A stretch of 64,000 bases of DNA from positions 124,001 to 188,000 of the forward strand of contig JAOPKE010000003.1 of NCBI GenBank assembly GCA_025517465.1, given 5' to 3'. Under the pieces are notes generated by a model. The model was not told where the DNA came from and ran no database searches. It saw only the letters and a program-made list of their open reading frames with translations. The DNA is from Halobacteria archaeon HArc-gm2. GTDB taxonomy: Archaea > Halobacteriota > Halobacteria > Halobacteriales > Haloarculaceae. Shown here piece by piece: positions 17,544-25,761 of the stretch. How positions within the stretch are numbered: the first letter of the stretch is position 1; each line of letters starts with the position of its first letter. A program made the position numbers and the translations under genes.

Positions 17544-18071
17544 CAAACAACTCGAAAGCCCTCGGCGCGCTCTCTGGAATCGGAATCGAGACCGCAAACA
17601 CTTCGAAAGCCCTCGGCGCGCTCGCCTCGCGCGGCTCGCTGTCGTTCGAGCGAGCGGAGCTCTCTCGTGATGACGAAAGGCGCGCAGCGCCTTTCGAACC
17701 ACGCTCCTCGCTCCGCTGCGGTGCTTACGTCGCCGTGCTTCGGCCAGTGCACCTCGCCCTTTCAGTCCACCAGGAAACTTCGTCGCTCGCGCGATAAAAC
17801 GCGCTCGCGATTAGTTCCGCCAAACCTCCCCGGATTCGCGCCGTCCGGCGCGAATCACGCTTCCTGACCGCTCCGCAACCGCACAGCGGTCGGCCGGGAG
17901 CGCGTTTCATCGCGCGACCAGGGGAAGGGCTGGGCTGCGGTGCTGTGCTGACCTGGAGGACTGAAAGGGCGAGGTGCGGTCCGGGAACCCCGGACCTCTA
18001 AGCACCGCAGCGGAGCGAGGAGCGCAGGAGGTCCGCGGGACCGGAGCGCGCCGAGGGCTTTCTGGTTGTCA
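17544..18071. repeat. Long palindromic element, copy B (complete, left end doubled)
   Basis: About 528 bp with the same nested plan as copy A. Outer arm CGAAAGCCCTCGGCGCGCT occurs twice at the left (17553-17571 and 17604-17622) and once at the right (AGCGCGCCGAGGGCTTTCT, 18045-18063). Second arm: 17711-17727 with 18000-18016. Third arm: CTCGCCCTTTCAGTCC at 17753-17768 with GGACTGAAAGGGCGAG at 17958-17973. An extra inner pair, about 17788-17805 with 17899-17916, matches 17 of 18. The central hairpin at 17833-17856 keeps the TCC loop and is followed by CACGCTTCC. No gene is seen between 17433 and 18162. Confidence 0.85.
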
Positions 18072-18162
18072 GCGGTCTCATTTCTTCCAGCACTATCCCA
18101 CCAAACCACCCACTCACTACACACACCTCTCCAACAGCCACTCTCAGCCGACCTCGTCCCGG

Positions 18163-19332
18163 CTACTTCACCTTGTTGCGGAGGCCCTGGAAGAAGGGGC
18201 CGGGGTCGTCGAGGTTGAGGTAGTCGAAGTGGGGCTCCGAGAGGCAGGAGGCGGCTATCTCCCAGGCCGTCCCGGCCAGCGACGGCCGCTGGACGAGCGG
18301 CGAGTCGTCGGTGAGGATGCTCAGGAGGTAGCCCAGTTCACCGTGGAGCAGGTGGCTCCCGACGCCGATCTCGTAGTCCGGGTCGATCTCGTCGGCCCGG
18401 TCCATCGCCTGGAGCCAGTAGTAGCCCGGGAAGTCGACGCCGGCCCGGACGGTCGAGGGCAGGGACTGCCACATCCGGGGGTTGATCTCCGTGAGGACGA
18501 ACTCGCCGGTGCGCTCGTCGCGCATGTACTCGATGCAGGCCAGGCCGTGCCAGTTCAGGTGGCTGAGCAGGTCGTCGGCGACGGCGTCGAGTTCGGGGAT
18601 GTCGGTGGACCGGCGGTAGACGCCGCCGCCGCCGGTGTAGGAGTTGCCCCGGATCTGGTGGTGCTGGAAGGTGGCCAGCGCCTCGCCGTGGTCGTACAGC
18701 CCGGCGAACATGTACTCCTCGTCGTAGGGGACGAACTCCTGGACCACGGGGTCGTGTTGGTACTCCTCGCGGATCGCGCCGGGGTCCGGTTCGGCGCCGG
18801 GCTGGAGGTGTTTGACCGCCTTGACGACGGCGGACTCCCCCGGGTCGAGGTGGTCGACGTAGTCGTCGACGACCAGATTGTACCGGGACTTGACGATGAG
18901 GTCCGGCCCCCAGTCGTCGACGTCGGAGAGGCGACGCGTCTCTGGCACCGGCACGCCCGCCGCCTCGGCCGCCTCAGCGAGGCGCAGGCGGTCGTGGACG
19001 GTCCGTAGCTGGTCGAACGACGGGACGGGCAGTGAGACGTGCTCCTCGAACTCCTCGCGGTAGCGCGAGAGGACGTAGCCGTCCTCCGGCCGGATCGGGA
19101 TGATCGTTCCGACCGTCGGCCGCTCGGCCAGTTCGAGCAGCGCGTCCCGGTAGGCCAGCAGGTCCGCTTTCGGCGGCGGCAGGTCGACGGACTCGTCGCA
19201 GTACCGCGACGCCGCTGCCGGGACGGCCTCCTTCTCCGAGGCGACGATGGTCCGGACGCCCCGCTCCGAGAGCGACCTGACACAGACGTAACTCTGGGCC
19301 TCGTGCCCGGTCGGAATGACGACGGCGTTCAC
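18163..19332 (-). CDS. ATP-grasp carboxylate-amine ligase-like protein
   Basis: A 389-residue ATP-grasp protein. The GTG at 19332 is chosen because it gives NAVVIPTGHEAQSY as the first strand and has a GAGGAG ribosome site about 12 bp upstream; the longer frame adds a charged, unrelated leader. The middle has PDLIVKSRYNL (ATP lysine), VQEFVPYDEEYMFAG and a Gly-rich loop GNSYTGGGG. The C-terminal part has EINPRMWQSLP with the metal-binding Glu-Asn pair. Such enzymes join a carboxylate to an amine via an acyl phosphate. The substrate is unknown. Its 3' end abuts copy B of the palindrome. Confidence 0.78.
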   Translation of the reverse strand: MNAVVIPTGHEAQSYVCVRSLSERGVRTIVASEKEAVPAAASRYCDESVDLPPPKADLLAYRDALLELAERPTVGTIIPIRPEDGYVLSRYREEFEEHVSLPVPSFDQLRTVHDRLRLAEAAEAAGVPVPETRRLSDVDDWGPDLIVKSRYNLVVDDYVDHLDPGESAVVKAVKHLQPGAEPDPGAIREEYQHDPVVQEFVPYDEEYMFAGLYDHGEALATFQHHQIRGNSYTGGGGVYRRSTDIPELDAVADDLLSHLNWHGLACIEYMRDERTGEFVLTEINPRMWQSLPSTVRAGVDFPGYYWLQAMDRADEIDPDYEIGVGSHLLHGELGYLLSILTDDSPLVQRPSLAGTAWEIAASCLSEPHFDYLNLDDPGPFFQGLRNKVK

Positions 19333-19542
19333 CCTTCGGTTCTCCTCATGTCGGCAGTGAGGCGTGCGCTCGGGATTAGTATGCTCTCCTGAAGATTCGC
19401 CGGCGGTGTCTAGAGCCACCTTACCGGAGACGCTAGATGGATTCAGTGCCGACGCGGCCGCTTCCGTACCAGTCGACCGTCTGCCGGTTTCTCCGGCCGC
19501 TAGAGAGCGGCTACTGCCCCGTGTTGCTGTTCCCGCGTGCCG

Positions 19543-20142
19543 TCAGTAGCTGGTGTACCGGTCGGTGTCGAGGTAGTTGTGCGCGACGACGATGGCGTGG
19601 TCTGCGTGGATGGCTTTGGGCCCCAGGGAGAGCCGCTGGTCGGCGACGTCGTCGAGGAGCGCGCTCTCGGCGTCCGTGAAGTCGTGGTGGTCCGAGAGGA
19701 CGAACACCGGGTCGGTCGGCGGGTCGACGTCGACGGCGGGGTCGCCGTTCTCGTGGAGCTGGACGACGGTCCCCCCCTGTGCGGCACTCTCCACGGTCGC
19801 CTCGAACCCCATCCGGGAGAGCGAGACCCCCGGCGACGTCTCGACCGGGACGTGACCGATGGCCTCCTCGCGTTCTTCGAGGGCGTTCCGGACCCGCGCC
19901 GCCGTCGAGCGCTCGTCGGGGTTGAAGTTCCGGAGCGCGCCCCCGTCGAAGGTGACGGTGTACTCGTCGGCGAGGACGAGGTGGACGCGGACGTCCTCCC
20001 GGAGGCCGTGGGAGAGCACGAGCGCGCTCGTGACACAGCGCGCCAGCAGGTCGAGGCGTCCCGCGCCACCTGGGAGGTCGTCGAGGGAGAACTCCGGTGT
20101 CGTCGGGACGTCGTGGCCGGTGACGACGAACTGTCGGCTCAT
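19543..20142 (-). CDS. trmY: tRNA (pseudouridine(54)-N1)-methyltransferase
   Basis: A 199-residue SPOUT-class methyltransferase that makes N1-methylpseudouridine at position 54 in the tRNA T-loop. The start MSRQFVVTGHDVPTTPEFSL and the LLARCVTSALVLSHG segment are typical of TrmY. The SAM knot is formed by VFVLSDHHDF and the LSLGPKAIHADHAIVVAHNYLD region at the C-terminus. The length matches the family. It is divergent from the AbrB-like gene at 20239. Confidence 0.92.
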   Translation of the reverse strand: MSRQFVVTGHDVPTTPEFSLDDLPGGAGRLDLLARCVTSALVLSHGLREDVRVHLVLADEYTVTFDGGALRNFNPDERSTAARVRNALEEREEAIGHVPVETSPGVSLSRMGFEATVESAAQGGTVVQLHENGDPAVDVDPPTDPVFVLSDHHDFTDAESALLDDVADQRLSLGPKAIHADHAIVVAHNYLDTDRYTSY

Positions 20143-20238
20143 GGCTGTAGGCGTCGGACTGTGTACTTAGGTGTATTGACGTTCGTTCCGGACACATGTG
20201 GCGTAACACGCTTCGGAGAAGCGCTCGCACCGAGGAGT

Positions 20239-20499
20239 ATGACAAGACCAGAGACCACGGTCAGCGAAGGGTGGTTCGTCACAGTTCCCGAAGCAGTTCG
20301 TCGCCGTCTCGACATCGAGCCAGGCGACAAGCTACGCTGGGACGTCGACGAATCGGGTAACCTCTCTGTGGAGATCGTGCGACAGCGACACGGCGCATTC
20401 GAAGGAGACGACCTGAAGGCACCCATGGGCGGCGACGGCATCGAAACGCACGATATCCCCGGGAACGAGGCCGATTCCACGCTCTCGGAGGATTCCTGA
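20239..20499 (+). CDS. AbrB/SpoVT-like DNA-binding protein, antitoxin type
   Basis: An 86-residue protein starting MTRPETTVSEGWFVTVPEAV. It shows the swapped-hairpin AbrB pattern: a strand with VTVPEAVRRRLDIEPGDKL, then LRWDVDESGNLSVEIV. The acidic C-terminal tail resembles the toxin-binding part of haloarchaeal AbrB antitoxins. No PIN or other toxin frame follows in the next 310 bp, so it is either an orphan antitoxin or a free regulator. Confidence 0.7.
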   Translation: MTRPETTVSEGWFVTVPEAVRRRLDIEPGDKLRWDVDESGNLSVEIVRQRHGAFEGDDLKAPMGGDGIETHDIPGNEADSTLSEDS

Positions 20500-20813
20500 G
20501 TTCTGGTCCTCTGTCGTTTCTGAACGAATCGTGCACATCCAGCCGAGACGAGATCCTCGCGACATTCTATCCAGTAGGACGACCTTTCTCACCGCGGCCA
20601 CCGATCTGTCGCGCGACACCAGATTTCTAGACGGAGCCAGCGCGACGCCGAAGATAATCCCGCGTTAGTCGCGTAAGGGCACTCTATAACTAACCACGAA
20701 GTTCCCAATAGGGGCCTACGGGCTTGCGGTTTCGTCTGCGAACTCGGTTGGCTTAACGAGGGTGGATACACGAGGGAGCGCCAGATGATTTACACCGATA
20801 CACTGCCGACACT
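20500..20813. other. Intergenic region, no gene seen
   Basis: About 310 bp after the AbrB-like gene. I found no recognisable coding remnant on either strand where a toxin partner might have been. GATTTACACCGA at about 20785-20796 is a plausible TATA region for the DUF4129 gene, whose ATG is at 20814. Confidence 0.45.
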
Positions 20814-21596
20814 ATGAACCGGGAAACGGGCGCGTGGCTCGCGGTCGCCCTCCTCTCTATCAGCGCGATGGGCGTCTCGGCGACGACGCTGGAGTCGACC
20901 ATGTCGACGGACGCCAACGACGTCATCGACCTGGACTACGACCAGGTGCCCATCGGGCAGGACACCGCCTCGGACGTGATGGACGAAATCGAGGGGGACG
21001 AGCAGGAGGGTGAGCCCGCGAGCGCGACGAACGCGGACGCGAATGGGCAACGCGACGCGACGAGCAGCAAGCCGGCGGAGAGCCAGTCCCAGCAACGGCA
21101 ACAGCAGCGAGAGCAGCAGCAGGACGAGAGCGGCGAGCAGGGCCTTGAACCGATGTCACTGCTCGACCGGCTCCTGGCCCTGCTGATGGCCCTGTTGCCG
21201 TACCTGCTGGTCCTCGCCGCCGTGCTGGGTGCGGCCGGAATCGCGTATCGATACCGGGATCGGCTGCTGGCCGCGTTCGCGGATCCGGACGACGAGGAAG
21301 ATGGCGAAGGCCCCGCACCTGCAGCCCAGTCGGACCCGCGGGAGGGCTCGCCCGCTCACGCCGTCGAACGCGCGTGGCTCGGGATGGTCAGCCGCCTCGA
21401 CCTCGATCGTCCAGGAACGATGACGACCAGCGAGTGTGCGAGCGCCGCCATCGAGGCCGGGCTGGACAGGGAGGCCGTGAAGCGACTCACCGAGACGTAC
21501 GAGGAAGTCCGCTACGGCGGCCGTCCCGTCACTGCCCAGCGCGAAGAGACCGCCCAGCAGAGTCGGGACCGACTCGACGCCGGAGGTGGGACCTGA
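20814..21596 (+). CDS. DUF4129-domain membrane protein
   Basis: A 260-residue protein with an N-terminal hydrophobic segment (WLAVALLSISAMGVS), an acidic and then Gln-rich linker (residues 45-110, with QQRQQQREQQQ), one strong membrane helix (LLALLMALLPYLLVLAAVLGA), and a cytoplasmic DUF4129 domain with the typical AWLGMVSRLDL...TMTTSECA...VKRLTETYEEVRYGG pattern. It opens a four-gene overlapping operon with a DUF58 gene. Such operons usually work with a MoxR ATPase in cell-surface or chaperone functions; no moxR is in view. Confidence 0.75.
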   Translation: MNRETGAWLAVALLSISAMGVSATTLESTMSTDANDVIDLDYDQVPIGQDTASDVMDEIEGDEQEGEPASATNADANGQRDATSSKPAESQSQQRQQQREQQQDESGEQGLEPMSLLDRLLALLMALLPYLLVLAAVLGAAGIAYRYRDRLLAAFADPDDEEDGEGPAPAAQSDPREGSPAHAVERAWLGMVSRLDLDRPGTMTTSECASAAIEAGLDREAVKRLTETYEEVRYGGRPVTAQREETAQQSRDRLDAGGGT

Positions 21597-22201
21597 TGGC
21601 ACTCACGCGCAAAGCGCCGGCCGCCGCAGGAATCTTCCTGCTGGTTCTCGGCATCCTCGCCGTCCTCTCGCCCGCCGTCGCGGGACTGATCCCCATCGGG
21701 CCGGCCCTGGCGCTCGCCGGCAACGACTACGTGCTGGTTGCCGTCCTCGCCGTGCCCGCGCTCGCCGCCGTCGTGGGCCTCGTCCTCTCGCGGACGACGA
21801 CGGGCGTCTCGGAGGCGACGCCGCCCCCCGTCGAAGGAACGGACCCAGCCTCGCCCGGCCGCGACGTCGACGACGCGCTCGGGTCGCTCCCGTTCCTGCG
21901 CGTGATCGATACGCACCGACGTGTCCACGCGCGCGTCCGGGCCGCCGCCGTCGATGCCGTCGCCGAAGCGTACCGGTGCTCCCGGCCCGACGCCCGCGAC
22001 CGCATCGAATCGGGCAAGTGGACCGACGACCAGGCCGCCGCGGCGTTCCTCGCCGACGACGAACTCGACCCGCCCGGACTCGCGGGGCGCCTCGCCACGC
22101 GTCTCCGCCGGGACGACTGGTTCCGCCGGCGCGTCGACGCGACGGTGGCCGCGCTCGAACGGCTGGAGGGGGAGTCGGGGATGGAGGGTGAGTCGGCGTG
22201 A
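21596..22201 (+). CDS. DUF58-operon membrane protein (probably DUF7269)
   Basis: A 201-residue protein with two N-terminal membrane helices (AGIFLLVLGILAVLSP and LVAVLAVPALAAVVGLVL), a Pro/Thr-rich linker and a cytoplasmic helical domain with DARDRIESGKWTDDQAAAAFL. Its ATG overlaps the stop of the DUF4129 gene and its end overlaps the DUF58 start, so all are translated from one message. I believe haloarchaeal proteins in this position are filed as DUF7269; the biochemical role is unknown. Confidence 0.65.
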   Translation: MALTRKAPAAAGIFLLVLGILAVLSPAVAGLIPIGPALALAGNDYVLVAVLAVPALAAVVGLVLSRTTTGVSEATPPPVEGTDPASPGRDVDDALGSLPFLRVIDTHRRVHARVRAAAVDAVAEAYRCSRPDARDRIESGKWTDDQAAAAFLADDELDPPGLAGRLATRLRRDDWFRRRVDATVAALERLEGESGMEGESA

Positions 22202-23628
22202 GCGACGTTCGCACCACTGGTCGCTGGCGCGGCGTCGTCGCGCTCTCGCTGTTCGCGGGCGCCGTCGGCCTCCTCGCCCAGCGCCCCAGCCTGCTGTTGC
22301 TCGCCTCTGTCGGCGTCGGCTACGCCGTCTACCCGCGGCTCGTCCCGGAACCGCCCGAACCCGACCTCGCCGTCGAGCGGACGATATCGGAGCGGACGCC
22401 CGCACACGGGGAGTCGGTCGACGTCGCGGTCACCGTCCGCAACGAGGGCGACCGGTGGCTCACCGACCTCCGCGTCGTCGACGGCGTGCCCGCCCTGCTC
22501 CCCGTCGTCGACGGGACGCCGCGGCGCGCCACGGCGCTCGGCCCCGGCGAGGAGACGACCATCGAGTACGCCGTCGAGGGTCGCGAGGGGAAACACCGGT
22601 TCGAACCCTCGACCGTGCTCACGCGGGACCTCGGCGGCGCGACGGAGCGGACGACGACCGTCCACGAGTCGACGGTGATCGACTGCGGCGTCTCGGTCCC
22701 CCAGGCCGCCCTGCGGGACCTGACCCGCCGCCGGACCGGCGAACTCGTCACCGACGACGGGGGGAGCGGGCTGGAGTTCCATCGCATGCGCGAGTATCGC
22801 CGCGGCGACCCGGTGAAACGGATCGACTGGCGACGCTTCGCCAGCGGTGGCGACCTGACGACCGTCGAGTTCCGGGAGGAACAGGCCGCCGCGGTCGTGC
22901 TCTGCGTCGACGTCGGGACGTCCACCGCACCGGACGAACCGGGAGCGTCGCCGACCGCCCACGCCGTCGCCCGGAGCGTCGCCGCGGCCGACCGCCTGGC
23001 CGCCGCGCTCGCCGACGCCAACCACGAGTTCGGCCTCGCCGCGCTCGGCCCGGAGCCCTGCTGGCTCCCCCTCGGCGTCGGCAAGAGCCACCTGGCCCAT
23101 CTCCGTCAGTTGCTCGACGCCGACCCCGCGTTCGCGCCGTCGACAGTCGCTGGCAACCAGGACGACGCGCTGGACCGCGTCGTCTCGCCCGAATTCGAGA
23201 GCAGGGACGTCGCGCCCGAGGTGAACGACACCCAAGTGGGGCCCACGGTGGACCAGCCCGGGACCGCCGGCGCCGAACCCGCGCTCTCCGACGGTGGCCG
23301 GCTGGTGGACGGCGCGACGAGCGGGCGCGACCGCCAGACCGCCGAACTCCGTGAGCGACTCGGGGGTAACACGCAGATTACGCTGCTGAGCCCACTGGCC
23401 GACGACGACGTCGTCGGGACGGTGCGGACCCTGGAGGCCGCCGGCCACCCAGTCACCGTCGTCAGCCCGGACACGACGGCCGGGGAGACGGTCGGGAACC
23501 GCCTGGCCGCGCGCGAACGGACGACGCGGATCCAGGCGCTCCGCCGCCTCGGCGTCCCCGTCGTCGACTGGCAGACCGGCGACCACCTCGGCAACGCACT
23601 CGCGAAAACTATGGAGCGATACAGATGA
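22198..23628 (+). CDS. DUF58-domain protein
   Basis: A 476-residue protein from a GTG start inside the preceding gene's end. Two short membrane helices near 15-50 are followed by a beta-sandwich region (residues 60-170) and the DUF58 signature EFHRMREYRRGDPVKRIDWR near 197-216. A vWA-like domain follows (VVLCVDVGTS). An acidic linker near 340-380 separates the last alpha/beta part. DUF58 proteins work with MoxR AAA+ ATPases in assembly or stress functions. Start and stop codons of the neighbouring genes overlap. Confidence 0.85.
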   Translation: MSDVRTTGRWRGVVALSLFAGAVGLLAQRPSLLLLASVGVGYAVYPRLVPEPPEPDLAVERTISERTPAHGESVDVAVTVRNEGDRWLTDLRVVDGVPALLPVVDGTPRRATALGPGEETTIEYAVEGREGKHRFEPSTVLTRDLGGATERTTTVHESTVIDCGVSVPQAALRDLTRRRTGELVTDDGGSGLEFHRMREYRRGDPVKRIDWRRFASGGDLTTVEFREEQAAAVVLCVDVGTSTAPDEPGASPTAHAVARSVAAADRLAAALADANHEFGLAALGPEPCWLPLGVGKSHLAHLRQLLDADPAFAPSTVAGNQDDALDRVVSPEFESRDVAPEVNDTQVGPTVDQPGTAGAEPALSDGGRLVDGATSGRDRQTAELRERLGGNTQITLLSPLADDDVVGTVRTLEAAGHPVTVVSPDTTAGETVGNRLAARERTTRIQALRRLGVPVVDWQTGDHLGNALAKTMERYR

Positions 23629-24329
23629 CGTCGCTGGCTGCCTCGCGTGACCTGCTCGACCGACCGACTGCGCCCGGCGCGCTGCTGGCGATGCTTGCTG
23701 GATTCGCCGCCGTCGCGCTGCTGATCGAGGGTGCCGGCCAGTGGCAGGCGCTCGTCGTCGACATCGTCGGCCTGGCGCTCTGTGCCGGTGGCTACGTGGC
23801 GTGGCAGCGCGGGCAGAAGGTTCCAGGGTCGCTCGCGGCGCTCGCGGGCGGCGTGCTCGTTCTCGTGGCGCTCGCGCTGGCCGTCTCCCAGCCGGAGGCG
23901 ATGACGGAACGACTGGAGCTACTACCTGGATTGCTCGGTCTCGCGGTGCTGCTGGCAGGGCTGTTGCCCGTCCGAGCGGGCTGGGAGCGCAGGCTCGTGA
24001 CCACCGGGGCCGCGTTCCTGTTCGTCGGCGTCGTCACGAGCGGCGTCGTCCGCGGTGCCTCGGAGATTCAGTTGCTGGCCGCCGGCGTCGCGTCGGTGCT
24101 CGCCTGGGACCTCGGTGAGCAGGCCGTCTCGCTGGGCGGCCAGGTCGGGCGACGTGCGCAGACCCATCGGGCAGAACTGGTCCACGCTGGCGGGAGTCTA
24201 CTTGCTGGAGTCGCGATTCTGGCGGTGACGGTAGGTGTCGCTGCGCTGGACGTGCAGGGCCTGTCGCTGGCTGGCTTCGCCGTGTTGCTGGTCGCCGGGT
24301 TCGCGCTGGTCGTGGCGACGCGGCAGTGA
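23625..24329 (+). CDS. DUF58-operon polytopic membrane protein (probably DUF7519)
   Basis: A 234-residue protein that is almost all hydrophobic, with about seven membrane helices and few charges. Its ATG overlaps the stop of the DUF58 gene. It is the last gene of the operon that starts at 20814. I believe proteins in this place are grouped as DUF7519; nothing in the sequence points to transport or catalysis. Confidence 0.65.
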   Translation: MTSLAASRDLLDRPTAPGALLAMLAGFAAVALLIEGAGQWQALVVDIVGLALCAGGYVAWQRGQKVPGSLAALAGGVLVLVALALAVSQPEAMTERLELLPGLLGLAVLLAGLLPVRAGWERRLVTTGAAFLFVGVVTSGVVRGASEIQLLAAGVASVLAWDLGEQAVSLGGQVGRRAQTHRAELVHAGGSLLAGVAILAVTVGVAALDVQGLSLAGFAVLLVAGFALVVATRQ

Positions 24330-24466
24330 GGACTTCGCTGTTCGCGCCGGCCCCCGAGACTCCGGTGGCGGGTCGCGCGGTCCACCTGATCGTCGTCGCG
24401 TACTTCGTTCTCAGATCGCGGGAACGCGGACATCGTTTCAAATAGGCCCGCTGCGACTGTACAGAT

Positions 24467-24724
24467 ATGAGTTCAGCACTCGATCGACCCCTGTCAGAGG
24501 ACCCGCCCGTTCGCCCGGAGCGAGTGATGCCGCTCGTCGCGGCCGTCGTGACCGGTCTCGCCGGCCTGCTCGTGGCCGTCGGCCTCCTCTCGCTGTGGCC
24601 CACGCTGGCCAGAACGGTCGCCGGGTCGGTGTCGCCGCTGGCGCTGGCGATCCCGCTCTTCGGGGCGCTGCTCGTCCTGGTCGTGGTCGCGTCGGCGCGA
24701 ACCCGGCCGCGACGGACGCGGTAA
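24467..24724 (+). CDS. Small two-TM membrane protein, unknown
   Basis: An 85-residue protein with a short polar N-terminus and two hydrophobic helices (MPLVAAVVTGLAGLLVAVGLL and PLALAIPLFGALLVLVVVASA), ending in an Arg-rich tail that would lie in the cytoplasm. The start codon follows an ATAGG-containing stretch. It sits 137 bp downstream of the DUF58 operon and may have its own promoter. No family is recognised. Confidence 0.5.
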   Translation: MSSALDRPLSEDPPVRPERVMPLVAAVVTGLAGLLVAVGLLSLWPTLARTVAGSVSPLALAIPLFGALLVLVVVASARTRPRRTR

Positions 24725-24866
24725 GCTGACGAACAACTGGCTGCAGGTAGCGGCTCTTTTCGGCGCAATTCGTTCGGGGATCGTTCGCGAATTCGCTGTT
24801 CCGTCCGATTCTGGCGGCACCCGACTGCGAAGTGAGTCCGTGGCCCTGGACCGGGGGAACCGGTCG

Positions 24867-25547
24867 TCAGGCCGTTCGCCGACTGGCCCAGTAGAGTGCG
24901 CCAGCAGTGACGACGAACAGGAGCGTCGAGAGGTCGTAGGCCACGCCCGGAACAGTCGATGCGAGCGGCGATCCCACGCCGACGAGGATCGCCGCGAAGG
25001 CCGCGCCGACGGGCCACAGGCAGCCGACGCAGGTAGCGACGCCGAGGAGACCAGCGAGGGCGGTCCGGGAGCCCGAGAGCACGAGCGTGTACACGAGTAC
25101 CGCGAGCGCGGCGTACCCGACGACCTCGAACGGGAGGACTGCGAGGTGGACGAACTCGGTCGTGTAGAACAGCGCCGGTCCCCAGCCGGGCGAGAGCCAG
25201 ACGACGGACGGTGACATCGACATCCCGCCGTGGCGGATCAGCCCGCCTGCGACGGCCAGGACGAGGAAGTAGCCGAGGGCGAGCGTACCTGCAGCGAGGC
25301 GCCGTCGCCAGGACGCACTTACGGTCGGTCGACGGAGCAGAACCCAGGCGCCGACGTTTATCCAGACGAACGGGTAGAGCGTGTAGCGGAGCGCGACGAC
25401 GGCGGTGTCGGTCAGGTGGAGATACACCCCGAGCATCGTGAGTTCGACGACGAGCAGCGCGCTGACCGCGCTGACCGTAGCGGAGCGACCGAGCGGCAGC
25501 GATGGACCGACCGATCGGTCGACGGCAGTCGCCACGGGGTCAGGCAC
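24867..25547 (-). CDS. Polytopic membrane protein linked to the cba oxidase genes
   Basis: A 226-residue protein with about six membrane helices. A CVGCLWPV motif (GVATCVGCLWPVG) near residues 175-187 places a Cys-x2-Cys pair at a helix end, which could bind copper or form a disulfide. It overlaps the small gene at 25540 by 8 bp and is last in the leftward respiratory operon, so a role in oxidase assembly or haem/copper supply is inferred. I believe such proteins are filed as DUF7546, but I am not certain. Confidence 0.65.
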   Translation of the reverse strand: MPDPVATAVDRSVGPSLPLGRSATVSAVSALLVVELTMLGVYLHLTDTAVVALRYTLYPFVWINVGAWVLLRRPTVSASWRRRLAAGTLALGYFLVLAVAGGLIRHGGMSMSPSVVWLSPGWGPALFYTTEFVHLAVLPFEVVGYAALAVLVYTLVLSGSRTALAGLLGVATCVGCLWPVGAAFAAILVGVGSPLASTVPGVAYDLSTLLFVVTAGALYWASRRTA

Positions 25548-25761
25548 CTCCCGTGTGGTCGTCGGCGGTCGTCCCGGCGCGGAGGTTCCACGCGGTGACG
25601 GCGAGGAGGACTGCCATCACGAGCCCCGTCACGGCGACGAGGTACTGACCGACCGAGAGGGAGACGCCGAACAGGGCCGCGAGCGTCCGGAACTCGACGA
25701 TGACCGGAACGAGGAACGCGAGGATGACGAGCAGGCCGGCCCGGGAGATTCGCCCGCTCAC
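25540..25761 (-). CDS. Small two-TM protein of the cba oxidase operon
   Basis: A 73-residue protein with two membrane helices (GLLVILAFLVPVIVEF and YLVAVTGLVMAVLLAV). The GTG at 25761 shares four bases with the stop of the oxidase subunit I gene (GTGA overlap). That tight coupling decides the start and suggests a structural or assembly subunit. No known family is recognised from this sequence. Confidence 0.65.
   Translation of the reverse strand: MSGRISRAGLLVILAFLVPVIVEFRTLAALFGVSLSVGQYLVAVTGLVMAVLLAVTAWNLRAGTTADDHTGGA

Noticed and set aside
21727-23586. A 619-codon open frame on the minus strand
   Set aside because: It is opposite the DUF7269-like and DUF58 genes, which have start-stop overlaps and a clear DUF58 signature. 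The minus frame has no recognisable motif.
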